From Pseudomonadota bacterium (GTDB taxonomy: Bacteria; Pseudomonadota; Alphaproteobacteria; Azospirillales; Azospirillaceae), in NCBI GenBank assembly GCA_023413605.1, contig JAEZPL010000649.1:1-8528 (forward strand): a stretch of DNA of 8,528 bases. The letters run 5' to 3'. The translations under genes were made by a program, and so were the position numbers. Shown here one piece after another: positions 1 to 5,570 of the stretch. A model generated the notes under the pieces. That model had not been told where the DNA came from, searched no databases, and saw nothing but the letters and a program-made list of their open reading frames with translations. The number at the start of each line of letters is the position of its first letter. Within the stretch, counting starts at the first letter, position 1.

Positions 1-994
1 CGTCGGGCGGGCGGCCGGTGAAGGTGGACAGGTAGATCGGGGTGCGCCGCATGGTCATCGCCGTGACGGTGAAGACCGGGAAGGGCTCGACCGAGTTGTA
101 ATAGCCGGTGTGGTCGCCGTACGGCCCCTCGTCGGCGTATTCGTCCAGGCTGACATGGCCTTCCAGCACGATTTCGGCCTGCGCCGGCACCTTCAGCGGC
201 ACGGTCTTGCAGTCCACCAGCTCCACCTTCTTGCCGCGCAGCAGGCCGGCGAACTGGTATTCCGACAGCGTGTCCGGCACCGGCGTGACGGCGGCCAGGA
301 TGGTGCCGGGATCGGCGCCCAGAACGACGGCGCAGGGCAGGGGATCGCGCTTCCCGCTCGCTTGCCAGCGGTGATGGTGCTGCGCGCCGCCGCGATGCTT
401 CAGCCAGCGCATGATGGTCTTGTTCTTCCCCAACACCTGCATGCGGTAGATGCCGAGGTTGAAGTCGTCCTCCCGCTTGCCGGTCGGTCCCTTGGTCACC
501 ACCAGCGGCCAGGTGATCAGCGGCGCAGGCTCGCCCGGCCAGCAGCTCTGCACCGGCAGGCGGCCCAGGTCGATCTGGTCGCCGGTCAGCACCACCTCCT
601 GGCAGGGGGCGGAGCCGACCGTCTTCGGCTTCATCGACAGCACGGTCTTGGCGAGCGGGATCAGCTCCATCGCCTCGCGGAAGCCGCCCGGCGGCTCCGG
701 CTGCTTCAGGAAGGCGAGGGTTTCGCCGACCGCGCGCAGTTCGTGCGGCTCGCGGTTCATGCCCCAGGCGACGCGCTCCACCGTGCCGAACAGGTTGACC
801 AGCACCGGCATGTCGGAGCGGGTGCCGTCCGCCTTGATGACGTTTTCGAACAGCACGGCCGGCCCGCCTTCCGCCAGCAGGCGGGTCTGGATCTCGGTCA
901 TCTCCAGCACCGTGGAGACCGGTTCCTTGACCACGACCAGCCGTCCCGACGTCTCCAGCCGGTCGATGAAGTCGCGCAGAGAGGTGTAGGGCAT
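1..994 (-). CDS. ubiD: UbiD, 4-hydroxy-3-polyprenylbenzoate decarboxylase (N-terminal 331 residues; runs off left edge)
   Basis: This cytosolic prenylated-FMN enzyme decarboxylates 4-hydroxy-3-polyprenylbenzoate in ubiquinone synthesis, after UbiA has attached the prenyl tail; its cofactor is made by UbiX, which is not in this window. I translated the minus strand from the ATG at 994 and found 331 codons with no stop. Family blocks seen in order are DDFNLGIYRMQVLGKN (176-191), RWLKHRGGA (196-204), VVLGADPGTILAAVTPVPDT (223-242), SEYQFAGLLRG (244-254) and EGPYGDHTGYY (289-299). N179, E245 and D294 match residues I recall as metal-binding or catalytic in E. coli UbiD (N175, E241, D290), with a constant offset of 4. 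The visible part ends in the conserved TGRPPD block, so about a third of a usual ~500-residue protein is missing. The start codon has only a weak Shine-Dalgarno (ACGGAC), but MPYTSLRDFI is a typical UbiD beginning. Confidence 0.95.
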   Translation of the reverse strand, partial: MPYTSLRDFIDRLETSGRLVVVKEPVSTVLEMTEIQTRLLAEGGPAVLFENVIKADGTRSDMPVLVNLFGTVERVAWGMNREPHELRAVGETLAFLKQPEPPGGFREAMELIPLAKTVLSMKPKTVGSAPCQEVVLTGDQIDLGRLPVQSCWPGEPAPLITWPLVVTKGPTGKREDDFNLGIYRMQVLGKNKTIMRWLKHRGGAQHHHRWQASGKRDPLPCAVVLGADPGTILAAVTPVPDTLSEYQFAGLLRGKKVELVDCKTVPLKVPAQAEIVLEGHVSLDEYADEGPYGDHTGYYNSVEPFPVFTVTAMTMRRTPIYLSTFTGRPPD

Positions 995-1030
995 GCCGGG
1001 TCCGTTTCAGATCAGGAAGTTGGGGCGCCT

Positions 1031-1058
1031 AGAATCGGCGTGGAGCGCGCGGCGTCAA
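1031..1058 (-). promoter_or_regulatory. Candidate sigma-70-type promoter for ubiD
   Basis: Reading the minus strand, TTGACG (1058-1053, five of six bases of the -35 consensus) is followed after 16 bases by GATTCT (1036-1031, three of six bases of the -10 consensus). It lies in the 113-base gap between the DNA glycosylase gene and ubiD, and would give a leader of about 30 bases. If real, ubiD can be transcribed independently of the two genes upstream. The -10 match is weak and this GC-rich sequence could produce it by chance. The rest of the gap shows no clear terminator. Confidence 0.3.
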
Positions 1059-1107
1059 GTGCGGCGTGCCGGTGCTCTGGCGCGGGTGCGTCGCGGTCGG
1101 CCTTCCG

Positions 1108-1908
1108 TCAGTCCTTCAGGGACCGCAGCGCGCGGCGGGCGATGTAGAGCGTGGCGGGCGCCGGGCTTTCCGCCGCCCACCGGGCGCAGACCTCCCGCAC
1201 CCAGTCGGGATGGGACTTCGCCGCGTCGTTCAGCCAATTGGCGACGGAATCCTGGACGTAGCGCGCGCCGTCCGCGCGCAACGGGGCGAGGATCGGCAGG
1301 CCGAGCCGGGGTTCCTCCTTCAGCAGGCTGATGTGGGCGCACCAGACGCCGCGCGGGCGGGTGGACTCGCTGGCGAAGCGGCGCACACGCTCCGACCCGT
1401 CGGCGGTCCAGGCGGTGAGCAGGGCGAGGGCTTCGTCGATCTGCTCCGCAATGTGGGGGCGAAGCGCCAGCCACGCCCATTCCCGCACGCCGAAATGCCG
1501 GTCGTCGGCGAGCGGGCGGATGCGCTCCAGCCGTTCCGCCAAGGGAAGGCCGGGCAGGACGGCCAGCGCGTAGCAGGCCCAGCCGCGCACCGTGTCCGAG
1601 GGATGGGCGGCCAGCCGTTCCACCGCATCCGGCCCAAGCGCCTCCACCGCCGCGGTGCCCGCCTGGGCCATACGCTTCGTCACGCCGTCCTTCGGGTCGA
1701 TCCAAACGGTTCCCGCGGTCTGGGGCACCGCAGCCGCCAGCAGGGCGGCGAAGTCGATGGCCAGCGACTCCGCGAGCGTCGCGGTTTCCCGGTCCCCGGC
1801 GTTCAACGCGGTCAGCACGTCCGCCGGGATGTCGGCCATGCGGGTGGCGCCCTTGCGGGGCTTGGCGGTCGTACCGGCAGCGGCTTGACCGGCGGATGCC
1901 GCGGGCAT
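1108..1908 (-). CDS. AlkC/AlkD-family HEAT-repeat DNA alkylation-repair glycosylase
   Basis: The 266-residue protein resembles the HEAT-like-repeat DNA glycosylases (AlkD/AlkC superfamily) that excise positively charged N3- and N7-alkylated purines. The blocks closest to the AlkC branch are VRGWACYALA (107-116), FGVREWAWLALRP (139-151), SESTRPRGVW (180-189) and VQDSVANWLNDAAKSHPDWV (218-237). They form successive amphipathic helix pairs rich in Trp and Arg, as expected for a DNA-wrapping HEAT scaffold. The first 25 residues (Ala, Gly, Lys, Arg) look disordered. The ATG at 1908 is chosen because GGAGG sits 8 bases upstream; M24 is a less supported alternative. The gene starts 3 bases after the stop of the methyltransferase, so co-transcription and probably coupled translation are expected. 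No frameshift or truncation is seen. AlkC rather than AlkD is a motif-based judgement, and I cannot point to the catalytic acid with certainty. Confidence 0.85.
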   Translation of the reverse strand: MPAASAGQAAAGTTAKPRKGATRMADIPADVLTALNAGDRETATLAESLAIDFAALLAAAVPQTAGTVWIDPKDGVTKRMAQAGTAAVEALGPDAVERLAAHPSDTVRGWACYALAVLPGLPLAERLERIRPLADDRHFGVREWAWLALRPHIAEQIDEALALLTAWTADGSERVRRFASESTRPRGVWCAHISLLKEEPRLGLPILAPLRADGARYVQDSVANWLNDAAKSHPDWVREVCARWAAESPAPATLYIARRALRSLKD

Positions 1909-1911
1909 GGT

Positions 1912-2571
1912 TCAGGCCTCCGGCAGCAGGCGCCAGATCACCGTCTCGCGCGCCTCACGGTCTTCCAGTTCCAGCGAGGTGGGCACGGTGTAGCGGCCGA
2001 CGCGCTCGATCCCGCTGGTCGGGACGTAGGCGCGGCCCGGATCGCCCAGCAGGACCAGAGTGCCCGTCGCGGCGACTCCGCGCAGCCATGCGGTGACGCG
2101 GTCGGCCATCGGCTTCTCGTAGCAGACGTCGCCGGCCAGCACGACGTCGATGCCCGGCAGGTCGCGGCCGACCAGATCGGCGCTGACCGCCTTCACCGTC
2201 ACACCGTTCAGATCGGCGTTGACGCCGATGGCGGCGAGCGCGAAGCGGTCGATGTCGCAGGACTGCACGCGGGCGGCACCCGCCTTCGCGGCGGCGATGC
2301 CCACCAGCCCGGTGCCGGCCGCGAAGTCGAGCACCGACTTGCCGGCCACCAGCTCCGGCCGGTCGAGCACGAGGCGCGCCACGGCCTGCCCGCCGGGCCA
2401 GGCGAAGGCCCAGTAGGGCGGGGGCACGTTCGACTCCCGCAAGGTCTCCTCCGTCGCCTCCCACAGAGGAGTGATCTCGGTCGCCAGATGCAGCTGAATT
2501 TCGGGCAGCAGCGGAGTCGTCGTGACGGTGGTGTTGGTCCGGACGAAGTCGTTCGGCGACAGGATGTTCAT
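1912..2571 (-). CDS. METTL20/ETFBKMT-like class I SAM-dependent protein lysine methyltransferase
   Basis: The 219-residue protein is a Rossmann-fold methyltransferase of the seven-beta-strand class. Seen directly are PPPYWAFAWPGGQAVAR (50-66), SAM-binding motif I LDFAAGTGLVG (81-91), an acidic post-I site around D106-D108, and DVCY (148-151), which matches the D/E-x-x-Y/F signature of methyltransferase family 16 (METTL20/21 group). The PYWAFAWPGGQ block and DFAAGTGLVGIAAA run are characteristic of the bacterial METTL20 branch, often annotated as ribosomal L11 methyltransferase-like or nicotinamide N-methyltransferase-like. As I recall, studied members methylate lysines of electron-transfer flavoprotein beta and can act on ribosomal L7/L12; the substrate here is not shown by sequence. 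It is the first gene of a pair with the DNA glycosylase 3 bases downstream. The ATG at 2571 has only a modest GGGAA 7 bases upstream. Confidence 0.85.
   Translation of the reverse strand: MNILSPNDFVRTNTTVTTTPLLPEIQLHLATEITPLWEATEETLRESNVPPPYWAFAWPGGQAVARLVLDRPELVAGKSVLDFAAGTGLVGIAAAKAGAARVQSCDIDRFALAAIGVNADLNGVTVKAVSADLVGRDLPGIDVVLAGDVCYEKPMADRVTAWLRGVAATGTLVLLGDPGRAYVPTSGIERVGRYTVPTSLELEDREARETVIWRLLPEA
1917..1921 (-). promoter_or_regulatory. Shine-Dalgarno GGAGG of the DNA glycosylase gene
   Basis: A full GGAGG lies 8 bases before the ATG at 1908, inside the last codons of the upstream methyltransferase. It fixes the glycosylase start at 1908 rather than at the internal M24, and fits translational coupling between the two genes. 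Confidence 0.75.
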
Positions 2572-2625
2572 GGAAGGATTCCCGGCAGTGCGGCGGGGGC
2601 GTGGATCATCTGTCCACAGCCGCTT

Positions 2626-2654
2626 TTGGTTACATAAATCAAACGGAGTAGACT
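2626..2654 (+). promoter_or_regulatory. Candidate promoter for the CHAP-domain gene
   Basis: TTGGTT (2626-2631) and TAGACT (2649-2654) are separated by exactly 17 bases in the AT-richer centre of the 140-base divergent gap between the methyltransferase (minus) and the CHAP gene (plus). It matches three of six -35 bases and four of six -10 bases. Transcription would begin near 2661, giving a leader of about 50 bases. I could not find an equally good promoter for the divergent methyltransferase gene. Confidence 0.4.
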
Positions 2655-2711
2655 CACCACCCGCCTCGTGTTACCCAATCGTAAGGAGAGGAACGAAGGG
2701 AAGGGGCTGAC

Positions 2712-3533
2712 ATGCGGTCGAGGGGAGTTGCGATCTGCGTTTCGTTCGCGGCCATCATCGCGCTTAGCCCAATCGCCATACCTCAGGCCTTTGCCGAAGA
2801 CTGTGTGCGCACCGTCCGCGCCATCTCCGATTTCACCATCCAGGGCGACGCCTGGACCTGGTGGAACAGCGCCGTCGGCCAGTACGACCGCGACAAGCGC
2901 CCGGCGCTGGGGTCGGTCCTGGTGTTCAAGAAGTCCGGCCGCCTGAACCGCGGCCACGTGTCGCTCGTCAGCCAGATCATCGACCGCCGCACCATCGAGG
3001 TGGACCATTCCTGGCTCGACGGCCGGGGGCTTCGCCGCAACATGCGTGTCCAGGACGTGTCCCCGAAGAACGACTGGTCGGCCGTTCGCGTCTGGCACGA
3101 GCCGTCGGATCAAATGGGGCTGCGCGTCTACACCACCTACGGCTTCATCCTGCCGGAAGGCGAGCGTGCGCAGGGCCGCGTGATGGAAGCCAACGACTCG
3201 GGCATCGGCGCCGGATTCTCGGTCGCTCCGCATGGCCGCAGCGCCCCGGCCGCCAAGGCACCGCGCCTGATGGAAGCCTCGCTGAAAGGCCACGCGGTGG
3301 TCATGCCGGGCCGCAAGCCGCAGGTGCTGACGGCCTCCTACAGCCCGGCTCCGGTCAAGGCCGGCGCCGCCGCCAAGACCGCCCCGACCGTCGTCGCGGT
3401 GCTGCCGGCCCGCAAGCCGACGGCTGGCCCGACTCAGGTCAAGGGCGAGATCGCGTCCGTGGACGGTCTGCGCACCGCGATGCCCGGCCGGAAGCCCGGC
3501 TCCAACGCCGTCGCCGAACTGTCGGCCGAGTAA
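2712..3533 (+). CDS. Secreted CHAP-domain putative peptidoglycan amidase/endopeptidase with RKP-repeat tail
   Basis: The 273-residue protein starts with a Sec signal peptide (positive MRSRG, hydrophobic 7-24, likely cleavage after AFA at 28), so it should act in the periplasm or outside. The mature protein opens directly with a CHAP-like domain, residues about 31-130: CVRTVR with candidate nucleophile C31, GDAWTWWNSA (45-54), ALGSVLVF (65-72), GHVSLV with candidate H82, and IEVDHSWL (95-102). CHAP enzymes cleave amide or peptide bonds in peptidoglycan. The tail (about 170-273) is rich in Ala, Pro and Lys, looks disordered, and carries MPGRKP (198-203), LPARKP (231-236) and MPGRKP (257-262). 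AAGGGG 5 bases before the ATG supports this start. It converges on ubiA, 35 bases away. The catalytic Cys lies only three residues from the predicted cleavage site, which is unusually close. Whether it is a hydrolase or a non-catalytic wall protein cannot be told from sequence. Confidence 0.85.
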   Translation: MRSRGVAICVSFAAIIALSPIAIPQAFAEDCVRTVRAISDFTIQGDAWTWWNSAVGQYDRDKRPALGSVLVFKKSGRLNRGHVSLVSQIIDRRTIEVDHSWLDGRGLRRNMRVQDVSPKNDWSAVRVWHEPSDQMGLRVYTTYGFILPEGERAQGRVMEANDSGIGAGFSVAPHGRSAPAAKAPRLMEASLKGHAVVMPGRKPQVLTASYSPAPVKAGAAAKTAPTVVAVLPARKPTAGPTQVKGEIASVDGLRTAMPGRKPGSNAVAELSAE

Positions 3534-3540
3534 CGCCGAA

Positions 3541-3565
3541 GTCCCCGCCTGAGGGCGGGAGAGAC
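3541..3565. terminator. Small GC hairpin between the convergent CHAP gene and ubiA
   Basis: CCCGCC (3544-3549) pairs with GGCGGG (3554-3559) around a TGAG loop, and GTC/GAC outside could extend it with a bulge. It fills most of the 35-base gap between two convergent stop codons. There is no T-tract on either strand, so it may be a weak or assisted bidirectional terminator. Confidence 0.4.
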
Positions 3566-3568
3566 GGA

Positions 3569-4495
3569 TCACACCTTCCCCGCCAGGATCGCCGCCAGGA
3601 CCAGCCAGCCGAACCAGCGGTTCGACTTGAACTTGGACAGGCAGTCGTTCTGGTCGTCGGGGTTCCAGGTCGCCACCTGCCAGGACAGTTGCAGCGCCGC
3701 CAGCGACAGGACCGGCAGGAAGAAGCCGCCCAGCCCGGCCAGACGCCCGGCCAGACCGATTCCCACGAAAGTCAGCGTGTAGAAGCCGTAAATCCAGATT
3801 TTGCTCTGGTCGCCCAAGCGGAGGGCGGTGGACTTCACCCCGATGCGGGCGTCGTCCTCCTTGTCCTGGTGAGCGTAGATGGTGTCGTAGCCCAGCGTCC
3901 AGGCGACTCCGGTCACGTACAGCACGACCGCCGGCCAATCCAGGTCGCCGCGCACGGCGGTCCAGCCCATCAGGGCGCCCCAGTTGAAGGTCAGCCCAAG
4001 GAAGGCCTGCGGCCACCACGTGATGCGCTTCATCAGCGGGTAGGTGAAGACCAGCAGCAGCGACAGCACGCCCAGCCCGATGCTGAGCGCGTTGAACTGC
4101 ACCAGAACGGCCAACCCGATCAGCAGTTGGAAGACGAGGAAGGCCAGCGCCTGTTTCACCGAAACCTGTCCGGAGGGAATCGGCCTCGATCGCGTGCGCT
4201 CCACCATCGCGTCGAAGTCGCGGTCCAGGATGTCGTTGACCGTGCAGCCGGCCCCGCGCATGGTCACGGCGCCAATTCCGAACAGCGCCATCAGCCACAG
4301 ATCCGGCAGGGGGCCGCTGCCGGCCATCGCGATGCTCCACCAGCCGGGAAACAGCAGCAGCCATGTCCCGATCGGCCGGTCCAGCCGCGCCAGACGCAGA
4401 TAGGGCCGCGTCATTGCAGGGGCGAAACGGTCGATCCAGTCGCCGCGCCGGATGTCGGTGAAATCGCCAGGGGCGGGGGATGCGGGACTGGTCAT
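3569..4495 (-). CDS. ubiA: UbiA, 4-hydroxybenzoate polyprenyltransferase
   Basis: This integral membrane enzyme joins 4-hydroxybenzoate to a polyprenyl diphosphate, the committed step of ubiquinone synthesis; its product is the UbiD substrate. The 308-residue protein has both Mg-diphosphate motifs: NDILDRDFD (87-95) and DKEDD (211-215) within GYDTIYAHQDKEDDARIGVKS. It also has DRPIGTWLLLFPGWWS (39-54), ERTRSRPIPSG (99-109) and about eight hydrophobic segments, as expected. The minus-strand frame extends upstream to a start at 4666, but that would run into the start of divergent rsmE and add 57 residues (many Ala, Gly, His) not typical of the family. I therefore choose the ATG at 4495, beginning MTSPASPAPGDFTDI; its Shine-Dalgarno is poor, and M28 is another possible start. 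The 169-base divergent gap to rsmE is likely to hold promoters for both genes. Confidence 0.95.
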   Translation of the reverse strand: MTSPASPAPGDFTDIRRGDWIDRFAPAMTRPYLRLARLDRPIGTWLLLFPGWWSIAMAGSGPLPDLWLMALFGIGAVTMRGAGCTVNDILDRDFDAMVERTRSRPIPSGQVSVKQALAFLVFQLLIGLAVLVQFNALSIGLGVLSLLLVFTYPLMKRITWWPQAFLGLTFNWGALMGWTAVRGDLDWPAVVLYVTGVAWTLGYDTIYAHQDKEDDARIGVKSTALRLGDQSKIWIYGFYTLTFVGIGLAGRLAGLGGFFLPVLSLAALQLSWQVATWNPDDQNDCLSKFKSNRWFGWLVLAAILAGKV

Positions 4496-4511
4496 GGCGG
4501 TCTCAAAACAG

Positions 4512-4536
4512 TGGGGCTCGGAATGATGGGGCTCGG
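4512..4536. repeat. 10-bp direct repeat TGGGGCTCGG upstream of ubiA
   Basis: TGGGGCTCGG occurs at 4512-4521 and again, identical, at 4527-4536, a period of 15 bases, 17 to 41 bases upstream of the ubiA start. Its position in the ubiA leader or promoter makes a regulator-binding pair possible, but a chance GC-rich duplication is equally plausible. Confidence 0.5.
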
Positions 4537-4613
4537 CGTTCTGGGCCGCGCTGGCAAGGTAACGGCCGATTCCCGCCGCCGCAAGGCTGGCCCTCCCGCC
4601 GAACGCTCGCGGT

Positions 4614-4636
4614 GCGGGGGTGCTTCCCGCTATAAT
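4614..4636 (+). promoter_or_regulatory. Candidate rsmE promoter with perfect TATAAT
   Basis: TATAAT at 4631-4636 is a perfect -10 hexamer in very GC-rich surroundings, placed so that transcription would begin near 4643 and leave a leader of about 22 bases before the rsmE ATG. No recognisable -35 lies 16-18 bases upstream (TCGCGG region). Instead an inverted repeat, GCGGG (4614-4618) and CCCGC (4626-4630), directly abuts the -10 and might be an operator. The promoter also argues against an in-frame GTG at 4620 as the start. Confidence 0.5.
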
Positions 4637-4664
4637 CGGGGCCGCACACCGGAGACGAATCGTC

Positions 4665-5468
4665 ATGTCAGAACAGCCCCAGTCCCGCCAGCCCCGGACC
4701 CGCCTTTATGTGGACAGCCCCCTGACCGCGGGGCAGGCGGTGGGGCTCGACCACGACCGGGCCCACTTCCTGCGCCATGTGCTGCGGCTCGACAAGGGCG
4801 ACGTGGTCGCGGTCTTCAACGGCCGCGACGGGGAATGGCTGGCCGCCATCGACGGCTTCGGCAAGGGCTGGTGTTCGCTGGCCGTCACGACCCGGCGGCG
4901 GGCGCAGCAGGACGGCCCCGACCTGTGGCTGCTGTTCGCGCCGATCAAGCGCGGGCGGATTGATTTCGTGGCCGAAAAGGCCACGGAGCTGGGCGTGTCG
5001 CGCCTGTGGCCGGTATTCACCCGGCGCACCGATCCCAACCGCGTCAACACCGACCGCCTGCGCGCCAACGCCATCGAGGCCGCCGAGCAGTCGGAGCGGC
5101 TGACCGTGCCGGACCTGTCGGAGCCGATGCAATTGGAGAAGGCGCTGGCCGCATGGCCTGCCGAACGTACGCTGTACCTGTGCGCCGAAGCCGGGAACGT
5201 ACGCCCCATCGCCGAGGCCGTGCGGGAGAAGGGGGCCGGGCCTGCGGCGTTCCTGATCGGACCGGAGGGCGGGTTTGCACAGTCCGAACTTGACGAAATT
5301 TGTAAACTATCTTCTGTTGTTCCGGTCGGCCTGGGGCCCCGCATCCTTCGGGCCGATACGGCGGTGGTTGCGGCGCTCGCCTGCTGGCAGGCCCTTTCGG
5401 GGGACTGGACGGCCCATGGCGGCGATACCCGGCCTCCGTTCCGTTCTCCGGCCGAGTCAGCTGTTTGA
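4665..5468 (+). CDS. rsmE: RsmE, 16S rRNA (uracil(1498)-N(3))-methyltransferase
   Basis: This SPOUT-fold cytosolic enzyme methylates N3 of U1498 of 16S rRNA. The 267-residue protein has an N-terminal PUA-like RNA-binding part with HFLRHVLRLDKGD (34-46), then the catalytic part: IKRGRIDFVAEKATELGVSR (94-113), EQSER (141-145), the SAM-knot blocks LIGPEGGF (197-204), and GLGPRILRADTAVVAALA (222-239). The ATG at 4665 has GGAG 10 bases upstream and lies just after the candidate promoter; the in-frame GTG at 4620 would precede the transcription start. The last ~22 residues after the final helix are Pro/Gly-rich and look non-conserved. Codons 212-219 are an unusual AT-rich run (see findings). The stop codon lies inside a 16-bp tandem duplication. 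gshA follows 102 bases downstream on the same strand. Confidence 0.95.
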   Translation: MSEQPQSRQPRTRLYVDSPLTAGQAVGLDHDRAHFLRHVLRLDKGDVVAVFNGRDGEWLAAIDGFGKGWCSLAVTTRRRAQQDGPDLWLLFAPIKRGRIDFVAEKATELGVSRLWPVFTRRTDPNRVNTDRLRANAIEAAEQSERLTVPDLSEPMQLEKALAAWPAERTLYLCAEAGNVRPIAEAVREKGAGPAAFLIGPEGGFAQSELDEICKLSSVVPVGLGPRILRADTAVVAALACWQALSGDWTAHGGDTRPPFRSPAESAV

Positions 5469-5488
5469 TTCGTCAGCTGTCTGACTCG
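5453..5488 (+). terminator. Possible hairpin at the end of rsmE
   Basis: CGAGTCAG (5453-5460) and CTGACTCG (5481-5488) form a perfect 8-base inverted repeat with a 20-base loop. An alternative is pairing of the two CAGCTG copies (5458-5463 with 5474-5479). There is no T-tract, so termination is uncertain and read-through into gshA is likely. Confidence 0.3.
5456..5487. repeat. Tandem 16-bp direct repeat spanning the rsmE stop codon
   Basis: GTCAGCTGTTTGATTC (5456-5471) is followed immediately by GTCAGCTGTCTGACTC (5472-5487), 14 of 16 bases identical. The first copy contains the rsmE TGA (5466-5468). The unit also contains the palindrome CAGCTG, so the two copies can pair with each other. Confidence 0.8.
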
Positions 5489-5498
5489 AACCCTGTGA

Positions 5499-5550
5499 TT
5501 GGGGGGCCGTTCGAGGCACTTGGGGCCTTCTGATTTGGGGCCGTTTGACT
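5499..5550. repeat. TTGGGGCC-type repeats before gshA
   Basis: TTGGGGCCTTCTGATT (5520-5535) and TTGGGGCCGTTTGACT (5535-5550) match at 13 of 16 bases with a 15-base period; a degenerate third copy starts at 5499 (TTGGGGGGCCGTTCGA). Including the tandem repeat at the rsmE end, TGATT or TGACT occurs at 5466, 5482, 5496, 5531 and 5546. The gap between rsmE and gshA is therefore almost wholly repeat-derived. I see no good -35/-10 pair for gshA in it. Confidence 0.6.
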
Positions 5551-5570
5551 TTTCGTAAGCGGGAGCTTTC

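Noticed and set aside
110..2637. Long plus-strand open frames at 110-1147 and 1066-2637
   Set aside because: They are antisense to ubiD, the glycosylase and the methyltransferase, each of which has conserved motifs; these frames have none.
2568..4364. A 598-codon minus-strand open frame across ubiA and the CHAP gene
   Set aside because: Out of frame with ubiA, antisense to the CHAP gene, and without any family motif.
4496..4666. N-terminal extension of ubiA back to a start at 4666
   Set aside because: It would overlap the start of divergent rsmE and its promoter, and the extra 57 residues do not resemble UbiA proteins.
2861..4963. A 700-codon plus-strand open frame across the CHAP gene, ubiA and rsmE
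   Set aside because: It lies out of frame with or antisense to three recognisable genes and its composition (Arg, Gln, Pro, His) is typical of shadow frames.
5545..5570. TTGACT at 5545-5550 as the -35 of a gshA promoter
   Set aside because: With normal 17-base spacing the -10 would overlap the gshA start codon, leaving no room for the Shine-Dalgarno that is clearly present.
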